From: Flavobacteriales bacterium
GTDB lineage: Bacteria; Bacteroidota; Bacteroidia; Flavobacteriales_D; Sanyastnellaceae
Direction of reading: 5' to 3'
DNA length: 64,000 bases
NCBI GenBank assembly: GCA_018402085.1
Contig: JAGYJM010000002.1
Coordinates: forward strand, 2,619,501-2,683,500
Positions 54,293 through 61,601 of the stretch are shown here, in pieces. Position numbers and translations under genes: made by a program. The notes below the pieces were generated by a model that was not told where the DNA came from, ran no database searches, and saw only the letters and a program-made list of their open reading frames with translations. Numbering within the stretch: the stretch's first letter is position 1; each line of letters opens with the position of its first letter.

Positions 54293-54982
54293 ATGAACAA
54301 CCGAAAGAAAATTTTAAAGTACACCCTTCTGATAGGTGTACTTTTTTTATTTCCACTGAGTTTGCTGCTCTTCTTTGGAGTGCTGACAAGGCATGAATTC
54401 AATACCATGCCTTACCTCGGGCCTCATAAGATAAACCCGGAGCAGCCAGAAGACACCATCTACCATCGGCTCCCTGACTTTAAACTCCTGAATCAAGAAG
54501 GTGAGGTGTATACCCTCGATTCGCTTCAAGGTAAAGTCTGGCTTGCAGCATTTTATGCCACAAATGCACCGTACATCAAAAAAGTCACTGCGCGTCTGCT
54601 CTGGCCCAACTTCAGGTACAGACATGAAGATGATATTTTGCTTGTTTGCTTCACGCTCGACGCTGATCACGATACTCCTGAAGTGCTCAAAACTTACACT
54701 GAGCAAATGGTTAAATACCATGACTACCCCGGCAAATGGCAATTTCTGACTGGTGACCAGCCCCAGATCGACCAGATCACTGAAAGAGGATTTCTCCTCG
54801 AAAATCCTGACTCTACCGCATATATGTACCTTGTAGATACAAATGGTCACCTAAGGGCACGGTACAATGCTAACCTTGAAGACCATATTAAAGATGCGAT
54901 TGAAGATATCGCTCTGTTGAAGAAAGAATTAGACCGTGAAGAATATGAGCTTGAAAAGCGTACGAATACTGATTCTGACTAG
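54293..54982 (+). CDS. SCO-like protein lacking the copper ligands
   Basis: This 229-residue protein has an N-terminal membrane anchor (about 9-31) and a thioredoxin-like SCO1/SenC domain in the periplasm. The domain is recognisable from LPDFKLLNQEGEVYTLDSLQ, FTLDADHDTPEVLKTYTEQM and YLVDTNGHLRARYN, each with a counterpart in the next gene. Where SCO proteins have CxxxC, this one has ATNAPYIKK, and the ligand His position reads Ser174. The only Cys is Cys119. It therefore cannot bind copper in the known way. It may be a chaperone partner of the intact SCO, a redox-independent adaptor, or decaying. Length and reading frame are intact, and the gene stays in the operon, which argues against simple decay. 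Confidence 0.85.
   Translation: MNNRKKILKYTLLIGVLFLFPLSLLLFFGVLTRHEFNTMPYLGPHKINPEQPEDTIYHRLPDFKLLNQEGEVYTLDSLQGKVWLAAFYATNAPYIKKVTARLLWPNFRYRHEDDILLVCFTLDADHDTPEVLKTYTEQMVKYHDYPGKWQFLTGDQPQIDQITERGFLLENPDSTAYMYLVDTNGHLRARYNANLEDHIKDAIEDIALLKKELDREEYELEKRTNTDSD
54316..54350 (+). terminator. Terminator-like hairpin inside the 5' end of the SCO-like gene
   Basis: AAAGTACACC-CTTCTGATA-GGTGTACTTT is a perfect 10-bp stem, and T's continue to 54348, seven in all from 54342. It spans codons 8 to 19 of the SCO-like gene and starts 24 bases after the subunit IV stop. It could reduce transcription from the oxidase genes into the SCO genes, with ribosomes on the short leading codons influencing folding. 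Confidence 0.75.
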
Positions 54983-55628
54983 CCTCTCGGCGACGCTCTT
55001 CGCTTGCGGCATCGACTCCACCTCTTCAGCCAATTCGGAGAAGCCCGCCACCCTGCCCCACTTTGGCAATCATGACATTGCTCTTATTAAGCAAGATGAC
55101 GGCTCTATGAAAGCCGACACCCATTATTTCTCCGTCCCTCCTTTTGCGTTTCGCAACCAAAGCGGACGTGAGGTGTCCCACTACGATTATCAAAATCACG
55201 TATATGTGAGTGACTTCTTCTTCACAACCTGCCCAACGATTTGTCCCGTCATGAGCTCACAAATGAGCCGCCTGCAGGAAAAACTGAAGAAAGCCAGGCT
55301 TTTTGGCGAGGTCAAACTACTCTCCCATACAGTTGACCCTGAACACGACACTCCTGAAGTGCTACGTGCGTATGCTGAACGACTTGGTGCCGACACTGCT
55401 CACTGGCATTTTGTAACCGGCGAAAAAGATGATCTTTATGACCAGGCGCGCTACGGATACTTTATGACCGCCCTTGAATCAGATACCGCCGCAGGTGGTT
55501 TTTTCCATTCAGACCAATTTGTTTTGGTAGATCAATCTGGCCACCTTCGAGGATATTACGACGGCACCTCAACAAGTGAGGTCGATCAGCTGTTTAAAGA
55601 CTTACAACTTTTACTCCGAGACCAATGA
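54945..55628 (+). CDS. SCO1/SenC/PrrC copper-chaperone lipoprotein
   Basis: SCO proteins load the CuA site of cytochrome oxidase. I start at the ATG at 54945 (GTG at 54936 is possible), which overlaps the upstream gene by 38 bases. The signal MSLKSVRILILTSLSATLFAC has a lipobox with Cys21. The ligands are complete: Cys96 and Cys100 in FFTTCPTICPVM, and His188 in FFHSDQFVLVD. DPEHDTPEVLRAYAERLG is the shared SCO helix. The start codon of the DUF420 gene overlaps its end by 4 bases. Confidence 0.93.
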   Translation: MSLKSVRILILTSLSATLFACGIDSTSSANSEKPATLPHFGNHDIALIKQDDGSMKADTHYFSVPPFAFRNQSGREVSHYDYQNHVYVSDFFFTTCPTICPVMSSQMSRLQEKLKKARLFGEVKLLSHTVDPEHDTPEVLRAYAERLGADTAHWHFVTGEKDDLYDQARYGYFMTALESDTAAGGFFHSDQFVLVDQSGHLRGYYDGTSTSEVDQLFKDLQLLLRDQ

Positions 55629-56188
55629 GTGCATTGAGCATTGTTCAGGATCAGCGAAAAACACGCATGATCATTATCGTTGTCAGCCTGGTGATTCCGA
55701 TTGTTGTCACAGCGCTGCGGTACATTCCAACGCCCGAACTCTCTGATGAAGCAAGGGCCAACTTGTACTTCCTGCCACTTCTCAACGCAATACTGAACGG
55801 TACCACTTTCTTACTGCTGCTTTCAGCACTCGTTGCCATAAAAAAGAAAAACATCAGCGCTCACCGCAAACTCACCACAACGGCAATGGTGCTGTCTGCC
55901 CTTTTTTTGGTGTCGTACATTGTATTTCACTGGACTTGTCCTGAAACAACTTACGGTGCAGATGGCACCGCCCGGTACATCTACTATTTCATTCTCATCA
56001 CACATGTGATGCTTTCGGCTGTGATTGTGCCTCTGGTATTGTTCGCCTTTACCCATGCCTTCGCAGGACGCTACGACAAGCATAAGAAGATTGTCAAATA
56101 TGCTTACCCAATGTGGCTATACGTGACGCTGACCGGGGTTATTGTGTACGCCATGATACAGCCGTTCTATCCTTACAGCATCTTTTAA
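55625..56188 (+). CDS. DUF420 membrane protein
   Basis: This 187-residue protein matches DUF420, a family usually next to SCO and oxidase genes and thought to help oxidase assembly. It has five or so hydrophobic segments, and LVSYIVFHWTCPETTYG and THVMLSAVIVPLVLFAFTHA carry conserved His and Thr positions. It is coupled to the SCO gene by an ATGA overlap. No catalytic motif is visible. Confidence 0.88.
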   Translation: MSALSIVQDQRKTRMIIIVVSLVIPIVVTALRYIPTPELSDEARANLYFLPLLNAILNGTTFLLLLSALVAIKKKNISAHRKLTTTAMVLSALFLVSYIVFHWTCPETTYGADGTARYIYYFILITHVMLSAVIVPLVLFAFTHAFAGRYDKHKKIVKYAYPMWLYVTLTGVIVYAMIQPFYPYSIF

Positions 56189-56199
56189 CACCATCGCGC

Positions 56200-56451
56200 A
56201 TGACAAATAAGTATCTTCAGGGTATGAAACCGTTTGTAAGCATTCTTCTTGTCATCTTCTTGACCCTTACCCCAGAGATACTTGATGCTCAATGCGTTAT
56301 GTGCAGAGCCGTGGCGGAAGATTCAGCTGCCCAGGGTGGTTTGGGTCGTGGGTTAAACAGTGGTATCCTCTATCTGATGGGAATTCCTTACTTTTTGCTT
56401 GCAATCCTGTACTTCGGGTTTTTCCGAAAAAAAACACAGGCGAAAGTATAA
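56200..56451 (+). CDS. Small membrane protein with CxxC, end of the SCO-DUF420 unit
   Basis: I use the ATG at 56200 (MTNKYLQGMKPFVSILLVIF); the frame extends 29 codons into the DUF420 gene, and MKPFV at 56224 is another option. The 83-residue protein has a signal-like helix, then DAQCVMCRAVAEDSAAQG, and a final helix (LYLMGIPYFLLAILYFGFF) with a basic tail. CVMC could bind a metal or be redox active, which would suit oxidase assembly. Small proteins of this shape often follow DUF420 genes in Bacteroidota; I know no function. Confidence 0.75.
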   Translation: MTNKYLQGMKPFVSILLVIFLTLTPEILDAQCVMCRAVAEDSAAQGGLGRGLNSGILYLMGIPYFLLAILYFGFFRKKTQAKV

Positions 56452-56511
56452 AGGCCGGAAGAATACTTCTGAACAAGGAACATTTTTCGGGTCTTTGCAG
56501 TACAAAGCACT

Positions 56512-57240
56512 ATGACACTTCGCACGCTTAAGACTACTTTTTTTCTCCTTGCGGCATTGGGCTTCCTTCACTCAAGCGCTCAATTTGTTGAAGAACGCAG
56601 CATTGTGGATGATGAACGATCGATCTCCGGTCAGGTGATGGATATTGAAGTCGTTGATGCCGGCAGCGGAAAACCGCTGGAAGCAGATGTGACCGTTTAT
56701 GGCTTGAACCCTCGAAAACCTATTCTCTTTGAGGCCATCCAAGACACCTCGTTCGAAATTAAAACCTACCGACTCTACACGGTTTCTTGCGTGAAACAAG
56801 GCTACATGTACTACGCTGAGAAATTCTGGCCCTCTGAAAAGCAAGTACACACCCAGGTGGTTAACCTGAAACCTCTCGAAGTCGGACTCAAAACAGATAT
56901 ACGCAATATTGTTTTTCTTGGCGATCGAACTGAGATCTATCACAAAAGTAAGCCCGCTCTCGAAGAACTGATCCAGTTTCTGAAGCTCAACCCCTCTGTT
57001 GAACTTACCATTATCGGTCACGTGAATGGTCCGGATAACAACCGTAGCACACGGTTTTACCGCAAGGCCTCTGAAGAACGTGCCGATGCGGTGAAAAAGT
57101 ACCTTGTTGAGCAGGGCGTTGCCCCCGATCGTCTTGCGATTCGAGGCGCTGGCAATGATGAGATGCTCTACCCCAATCCGGTCACCGACTGGCAGAATGA
57201 AGCCAACCGGCGTGTAGAAATTGAGGTCTCAGCACTCTAA
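56512..57240 (+). CDS. OmpA-family protein
   Basis: This 242-residue protein has a signal peptide (about 1-24, cut near SSAQ). An N-terminal carboxypeptidase-regulatory-like beta domain (SGQVMDIEVVDAGSGKPLEADV) precedes a C-terminal OmpA-like peptidoglycan-binding domain: ELIQFLKLNPSVELTIIGHV, RKASEERADAVKKYLVEQGV, DRLAIRGAGNDEMLYPN and NEANRRVEIEV. It is expected in the outer membrane or periplasm, tethering the membrane to the wall. It stands alone after the SCO-DUF420 genes. Confidence 0.9.
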   Translation: MTLRTLKTTFFLLAALGFLHSSAQFVEERSIVDDERSISGQVMDIEVVDAGSGKPLEADVTVYGLNPRKPILFEAIQDTSFEIKTYRLYTVSCVKQGYMYYAEKFWPSEKQVHTQVVNLKPLEVGLKTDIRNIVFLGDRTEIYHKSKPALEELIQFLKLNPSVELTIIGHVNGPDNNRSTRFYRKASEERADAVKKYLVEQGVAPDRLAIRGAGNDEMLYPNPVTDWQNEANRRVEIEVSAL

Positions 57241-57373
57241 ATCCACAAGAACCGTTATTCTCTTCTGCTTTTCAGGCATTACTTGCCGCTCATCATCGGA
57301 TTCCTGACTTTCGTAATAATACATGCCATTGCCGTGGGGATATGCATAAGTTTGTTCTTGCAGATATCTCGTT

Positions 57374-58807
57374 ATGGTAAAAAAGGTTCTTTTCACACTC
57401 GTTTTCTTCATTCCGTTCGCATCGGTCAATGCACAAGAAGACTGGACATTGCAGAAATGCATTGACCATGCTTTTCAGCATAATATCCAGATCAAGCAAA
57501 GTGAACTCAACCTCGAGATCACCGAAATTGGTAAGCAGCGAAACCTTGGCAACATGTTGCCAACGCTCAATGCCTCCGGTTCGCATGGATATAACTGGGG
57601 ACAAACCATTGACCCCTTCACCAACCAGTTTGCAACCGAGCGCATTCAAAGCAACAGCCTCGGTATCGGTACTAGCCTGACCATATTCAATGGCTTTCAG
57701 AACCTCAATCGCTATCGACAGAGCGATATCGACATTGCGGCGCAAAAAGCTGAGCTCGATCGCATGAAGAATGACGTGGCTTTGAACGTGGCCAATGCTT
57801 TTCTGAATGTGCTTTTTCAAGAAGAATTTGTCAATATCGCACGGTTCAACGTAGAGAATTCGAGCCAGCAGGTCAATCGCATCCAGGCCCTTGTTGATGC
57901 AGGTGCGGCCCCGCTCGGCAACTTGGTTGACATACAGGCACAGCTCGCCTCCGATGAGGCCTCTCTCGTAAGCGCAGAAAACAACCTCAATATCGCATAC
58001 CTCAACCTGCGACAGCTTATTCTGCTGCCGGATGAAAAAGCCCCTGACTTCACTATCGTGGCTCCGGATGTACAGCTTGAACAAATGCAGCTTCCCCCAT
58101 CCGCCGCTTCTGCGGCGAACAACGCCTTGAACAGCTTCCCGGAAATCAAAAGTGCCGAGGCCAATGTGGCCAGCGCTGCGAGCGGGCTCAGCATTGCAAA
58201 AGGGGGCAAATCACCGCGGCTCACGGCAAGCTATTCATACGGGTCAGGCTACTCGGGTGCTCGTACCGTGCCCGTAGGCGACCTCATTCCGGCCGGCACC
58301 GTTCCGATCGGCTTTGTAGAAGGCTCAGGAGAAGTAGTTGTCGCACCTGATTTCGAATACAGTGGTGGCTTCGAGACCAAATCATTTGATGCCCAAATTC
58401 GAGACAATGTGAACCAAAGTCTCTTCTTCAATCTTTCGATTCCGATCTTCAACGGATTCAGCGTCAAAAGCAACATCGAACAGGCTGAAGTGAACATGAA
58501 AAGCGCCGAACTGAGCCTGGAACAAACCCGATTGCAATTGCGGCAGAATGTAGAATCAGCCTATGCTGATGCACTGGCCGCCTTCAACAATTACAGTGCC
58601 GCTGAAAAAAGCGTCGAGGCCGCCCGTCTTGCGCTTGATTACGCCACCGCCAGTTATGAAGAAGGCGCATCAAACATCGTAGACTATACCAACGCTCGTA
58701 TTCGTCTTGACAACGCTAGAGCCGATCTCGTACGCAACAAGTATGACTATATCTTCAGGCTGAAAGTGGTCGAATTCTACATGGGGCAACCTCTAACTTT
58801 TCGTTAA
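57374..58807 (+). CDS. TolC-family outer-membrane efflux protein
   Basis: This 477-residue outer-membrane channel subunit has a signal peptide (about 1-21, ending NAQED). Two homologous halves of long helices are visible: WTLQKCIDHAFQHNIQIKQS opens the first, and the second has NLSIPIFNGFSVKSNIEQAE, VESAYADALAAFNNYSAAEK and NARIRLDNARADLVRNKYDY. TolC trimers export drugs, toxins or polymers together with an inner pump. Its stop and the adaptor's start share one base, so the two are one unit. No pump gene follows. Confidence 0.93.
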   Translation: MVKKVLFTLVFFIPFASVNAQEDWTLQKCIDHAFQHNIQIKQSELNLEITEIGKQRNLGNMLPTLNASGSHGYNWGQTIDPFTNQFATERIQSNSLGIGTSLTIFNGFQNLNRYRQSDIDIAAQKAELDRMKNDVALNVANAFLNVLFQEEFVNIARFNVENSSQQVNRIQALVDAGAAPLGNLVDIQAQLASDEASLVSAENNLNIAYLNLRQLILLPDEKAPDFTIVAPDVQLEQMQLPPSAASAANNALNSFPEIKSAEANVASAASGLSIAKGGKSPRLTASYSYGSGYSGARTVPVGDLIPAGTVPIGFVEGSGEVVVAPDFEYSGGFETKSFDAQIRDNVNQSLFFNLSIPIFNGFSVKSNIEQAEVNMKSAELSLEQTRLQLRQNVESAYADALAAFNNYSAAEKSVEAARLALDYATASYEEGASNIVDYTNARIRLDNARADLVRNKYDYIFRLKVVEFYMGQPLTFR

Positions 58808-60129
58808 TGAGTAAGCGTAAAAAAACCCTCTTCATCGTACTCGGGATCGTCATCGTATTGATCCTTGTGGCTGTTTTTGCAGGTGGACGCCGGAAAGGTG
58901 TTCAGGTGGCCACTGAAGCCGTTGAACGCAGAACCATCATTGAAACAGTCTCGGCCAGCGGCAGAATTCAGCCCGAAGTAGAAGTGATGATATCTGCCGA
59001 AGTGAGCGGACTGATTCTTGAGCTTCCCGTGAAAGAAGGCGATGTGGTTGCGCCCGGACAATTGCTGGTGGGCATCAATCCTGACATCTACGAATCTGCT
59101 CTAAACCGGTCAGAGGCTGCTGTAAATACGGCACAGGCTTCCCTCGCCAGTGCCCGATCAAGAAAAGTGCAGGCAGAGGCGCAGTTGGTTGCCGCTGAAC
59201 GTGCCTTCAGTCGAAGTAAAGAACTGTTTGAAAAAGGGGCGGTCTCACAAGCTGATTATGAACAGGCACTCTCGTCATTCGAAGTAGCCAAAGCTGAAGT
59301 CGAAGCGACCGCGCAAAGCATAAAATCAGCAGAATTCTCTATCCGAAGCGCTGAGGCTTCCCGACGTGAAGCCGCTGACAACCTCAACCGAACCAACCTC
59401 AAAGCGCCTATGGCCGGCACCGTTACCGCACTTACCAAAGAAGTGGGCGAAGCCGTACTCGGCACCAGCATGATGCAAGGAGAAACCATCATGAAAATCT
59501 CTGACATGAGTACCATGGAGGTCAATGTTGAGGTCAATGAAAGCGATATTGTTCGTGTCAGCGCCGGTGACACCGCCGTCGTTGAAGTAGATGCCTATAC
59601 AGGTCAGAGTTTTACCGGTATCGTAACCGAGATCAGCAATACTGCGCTGAATGCGCTTGACAACAACATGCTCAGCATGGATCAGGTCACCAATTTCAGT
59701 GTGAAAGTGCGTATTTTGCCCGAAAGCTATGCTCACCTCACCACTGATCTGCCCAAAAGCACCTCTCCTTTCAGACCGGGTATGTCAGCAACCGTTGATA
59801 TTCGCACCGCAAAAGCGGTGGATGCGTTGAGCATCCCAATCAAAGCAGTGACTACCCGTCAAGACACATCCTCTTCCGCTGTTCCGTCATACCTGAATAA
59901 TGCAGTCGATGAAGAAGACCTCATCTGTGTGTTTGTCTACGAAGATGGCAAAGCCGCGCTGCGAGTCATCGAAACCGGTGTACAAGACAATAAACACATC
60001 GAAATCAAAGCAGGAATAGACAACGGCGAACAGGTCATCACCGGCCCGTATGATCAGGTTTCGCGTAAACTGCGCAACGGAAAACGGGTAGAGCTCGAAA
60101 GTGATACCGATGCACCTGACGCCGAATGA
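58807..60129 (+). CDS. Periplasmic adaptor (membrane fusion protein), MacA/HlyD-like
   Basis: This 440-residue protein has an N-terminal anchor (about 8-25) and a lipoyl/barrel-sandwich half at VSASGRIQPEVEVMISAEVS. A long coiled-coil hairpin follows (about 100-200, ASLASARSRKVQAEAQLVAA), then the second half-lipoyl LKAPMAGTVTAL and the beta-barrel/MPD region. The pattern fits MacA-type adaptors that pair with a MacB ABC transporter. The expected inner-membrane pump is missing; tsaB follows instead, overlapping by 4 bases. Confidence 0.92.
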   Translation: MSKRKKTLFIVLGIVIVLILVAVFAGGRRKGVQVATEAVERRTIIETVSASGRIQPEVEVMISAEVSGLILELPVKEGDVVAPGQLLVGINPDIYESALNRSEAAVNTAQASLASARSRKVQAEAQLVAAERAFSRSKELFEKGAVSQADYEQALSSFEVAKAEVEATAQSIKSAEFSIRSAEASRREAADNLNRTNLKAPMAGTVTALTKEVGEAVLGTSMMQGETIMKISDMSTMEVNVEVNESDIVRVSAGDTAVVEVDAYTGQSFTGIVTEISNTALNALDNNMLSMDQVTNFSVKVRILPESYAHLTTDLPKSTSPFRPGMSATVDIRTAKAVDALSIPIKAVTTRQDTSSSAVPSYLNNAVDEEDLICVFVYEDGKAALRVIETGVQDNKHIEIKAGIDNGEQVITGPYDQVSRKLRNGKRVELESDTDAPDAE

Positions 60130-60803
60130 CGGTTCTCTGTATTGAAACAGCCACCAAAATCTGCTCCGTTGCAATTGGCACTTCGGCTGCAGACTGCGCA
60201 CTTTTTGAAGAGTCAGCTGAGCGTTACATTCATGCCGAACGCTTGCATATCCTGCTTGAAAAAGCATTGAAAACCGCCGCACCTGATGCCATTGCCGTGA
60301 GCATTGGCCCTGGGTCCTATACCGGACTTCGGATTGGGGTCGCCGCTGCCAAAGGCTTGTCTTTCGGATTGGATGTTCCGCTTGTTGGGGTTCAGACTCT
60401 TGAAGGAATGACACAGGCTATGCGCGCCGCACAACCCGGAATGTCGCGTTACATCCCAATGCTTGACGCCCGCAGAATGGAGGTCTACACCGCTACCTTC
60501 GATGCTGAAGGAAACCGGCTCAGTGAAACCCAAAGTCTTATTCTTGAAGAAGACAGTTTTGCACCTTCTGCTACTCAAACTCTTTTCTTCGGTGACGGAT
60601 CAGGTAAATTTGAACAACTGCTGAGTGAAGGGCGCGGGGTACCGCAAAACTTCTCTTTTGAGAATGACTTTGTGCCGGGCGCATCCGGACTCTTTGCACC
60701 CGCCAATGCACGTCTTGAGGCATCAGAAATCGAAGATCCGGCTTATTTCGAACCATTTTACCTCAAAGACTTTATTGCCGGCAAACCAAAGCGACTGCTG
60801 TAA
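60126..60803 (+). CDS. tsaB: tRNA N6-adenosine threonylcarbamoylation protein TsaB
   Basis: TsaB supports TsaD in making the t6A modification of ANN-decoding tRNAs. The 225-residue ASKHA-fold protein opens with MTVLCIETATKICSVAIGTS and has YIHAERLHILLEKALK, then the hallmark SIGPGSYTGLRIGVAAAKGL. It is coupled by an ATGA overlap to the adaptor gene, an accidental-looking partnership. Its C-terminal half is short and variable, as usual. Confidence 0.95.
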   Translation: MTVLCIETATKICSVAIGTSAADCALFEESAERYIHAERLHILLEKALKTAAPDAIAVSIGPGSYTGLRIGVAAAKGLSFGLDVPLVGVQTLEGMTQAMRAAQPGMSRYIPMLDARRMEVYTATFDAEGNRLSETQSLILEEDSFAPSATQTLFFGDGSGKFEQLLSEGRGVPQNFSFENDFVPGASGLFAPANARLEASEIEDPAYFEPFYLKDFIAGKPKRLL

Positions 60804-60821
60804 CGTTATATCTTTACAGTG

Positions 60822-61235
60822 ATGTACCGAATATTCAGTGCCTTTCTTTTGCTCAGCCTTCTGGGTGGCGCCCGCTGCAACGAACAACGGCAAATTCCTT
60901 TTGTGCAGGTTAACTTTCAGATTGACCTGAACCTCCCTGCATACCAGCCGCTCACAGCGACTGCAGGCTGGATATACGTCAGCGGAGGGTCAAGAGGCAT
61001 CATCATTTACCGCAGAAACCAGGATGAGTTCATGGCGTACGACAGGCACAGTACCTACAAGGTTGATGATGCCTGCCGAGTAGAGGTTGATGAAGATGGC
61101 GTACTCATCTCTGATCCCTGCTCTGAATCGCAATGGGTCATTACGGATGGATCAGTTGTGAACGGACCGGCAGTACAGCCGCTTCAACAGTACAACACGT
61201 CCTGGAATCCACCCACACTGCGCGTGTTTAATTAA
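60822..61235 (+). CDS. Small Rieske-fold-like exported protein without cluster ligands
   Basis: This 137-residue protein starts at the ATG at 60822 (GTG one codon before is possible). A hydrophobic signal is followed by GGARCNEQRQIPFVQVNF; the Cys could be a lipid site, but Arg before it is unusual. The body resembles small Rieske-like lipoproteins of Bacteroidota: WIYVSGGSRGIIIYRRNQDE, MAYDRHSTYKVDDACRVEV, ISDPCSESQWVITDGSVVNG and PAVQPLQQYNTS. Where CxH and CxxH cluster ligands would stand, it has RHS and CSES. A [2Fe-2S] cluster therefore looks impossible in the normal way. Role unknown. Confidence 0.7.
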   Translation: MYRIFSAFLLLSLLGGARCNEQRQIPFVQVNFQIDLNLPAYQPLTATAGWIYVSGGSRGIIIYRRNQDEFMAYDRHSTYKVDDACRVEVDEDGVLISDPCSESQWVITDGSVVNGPAVQPLQQYNTSWNPPTLRVFN

Positions 61236-61246
61236 GTCGTCTGCAG

Positions 61247-61329
61247 TCGAAGCCCCTCACCGAAGCTTGATGCAAAGCATGAGCTTCGGTGCTCCTCTAA
61301 AATTAAGGAAGCCTTAGAATATTTGCACG
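61247..61329 (+). repeat. 83-bp direct repeat, copy 1
   Basis: The segment from TCGAAGCCCCTCACCGAAGC to TTAGAATATTTGCACG differs from copy 2 at two bases (GGTG versus AGCG near the middle). It contains a hairpin, GAAGCTTGATGC-AAA-GCATGAGCTTC with one bulge, and a smaller TAAGG-AAG-CCTTA. Confidence 0.9.
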
Positions 61330-61359
61330 CCCCCCAAAGGAGTCCCGAACTTCAATAAC

Positions 61360-61440
61360 CCGGCGGCAATAGCCGCCGCCACACTTGGGCCACCTTATTA
61401 GATAGAATCAGCGCAAATATGCGCTGCCCTCTGATCTCCT
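61360..61440 (+). repeat. REP-like palindromic element, copy C
   Basis: CCGGCGGCAATAGCCGCC (61360-61377) and the following GCCACAC match copy B on the other strand. A second hairpin, CAGCGCA-AATA-TGCGCTG, is at 61409-61426. The tail is more divergent than A and B. It lies exactly between the two 83-bp direct repeats. Confidence 0.75.
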
Positions 61441-61454
61441 AACACCTCCCCCTC

Positions 61455-61537
61455 TCGAAGCCCCTCACCGAAGCTTGATGCAAAGCATGAGCTTCAGCGC
61501 TCCTCTAAAATTAAGGAAGCCTTAGAATATTTGCACG
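61455..61537 (+). repeat. 83-bp direct repeat, copy 2
   Basis: Offset 208 bases from copy 1 and nearly identical to it. The spacer of 125 bases holds palindromic element C. No gene is visible between 61236 and 61601. Confidence 0.9.
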
Positions 61538-61550
61538 TCCCGAAGGAGAC

Positions 61551-61580
61551 AAAAAAGCCCCGCAATGCGGGGCTTTTTTT
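61551..61580 (-). terminator. Bidirectional terminator at the end of ahcY
   Basis: AAAAAAGCCCCGC-AAT-GCGGGGCTTTTTT is symmetrical, with T-tracts on both strands. On the minus strand it begins 22 bases after the ahcY stop. Confidence 0.92.
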
Positions 61581-61601
61581 AAGTCGTTATCGTCGTTCAG
61601 A

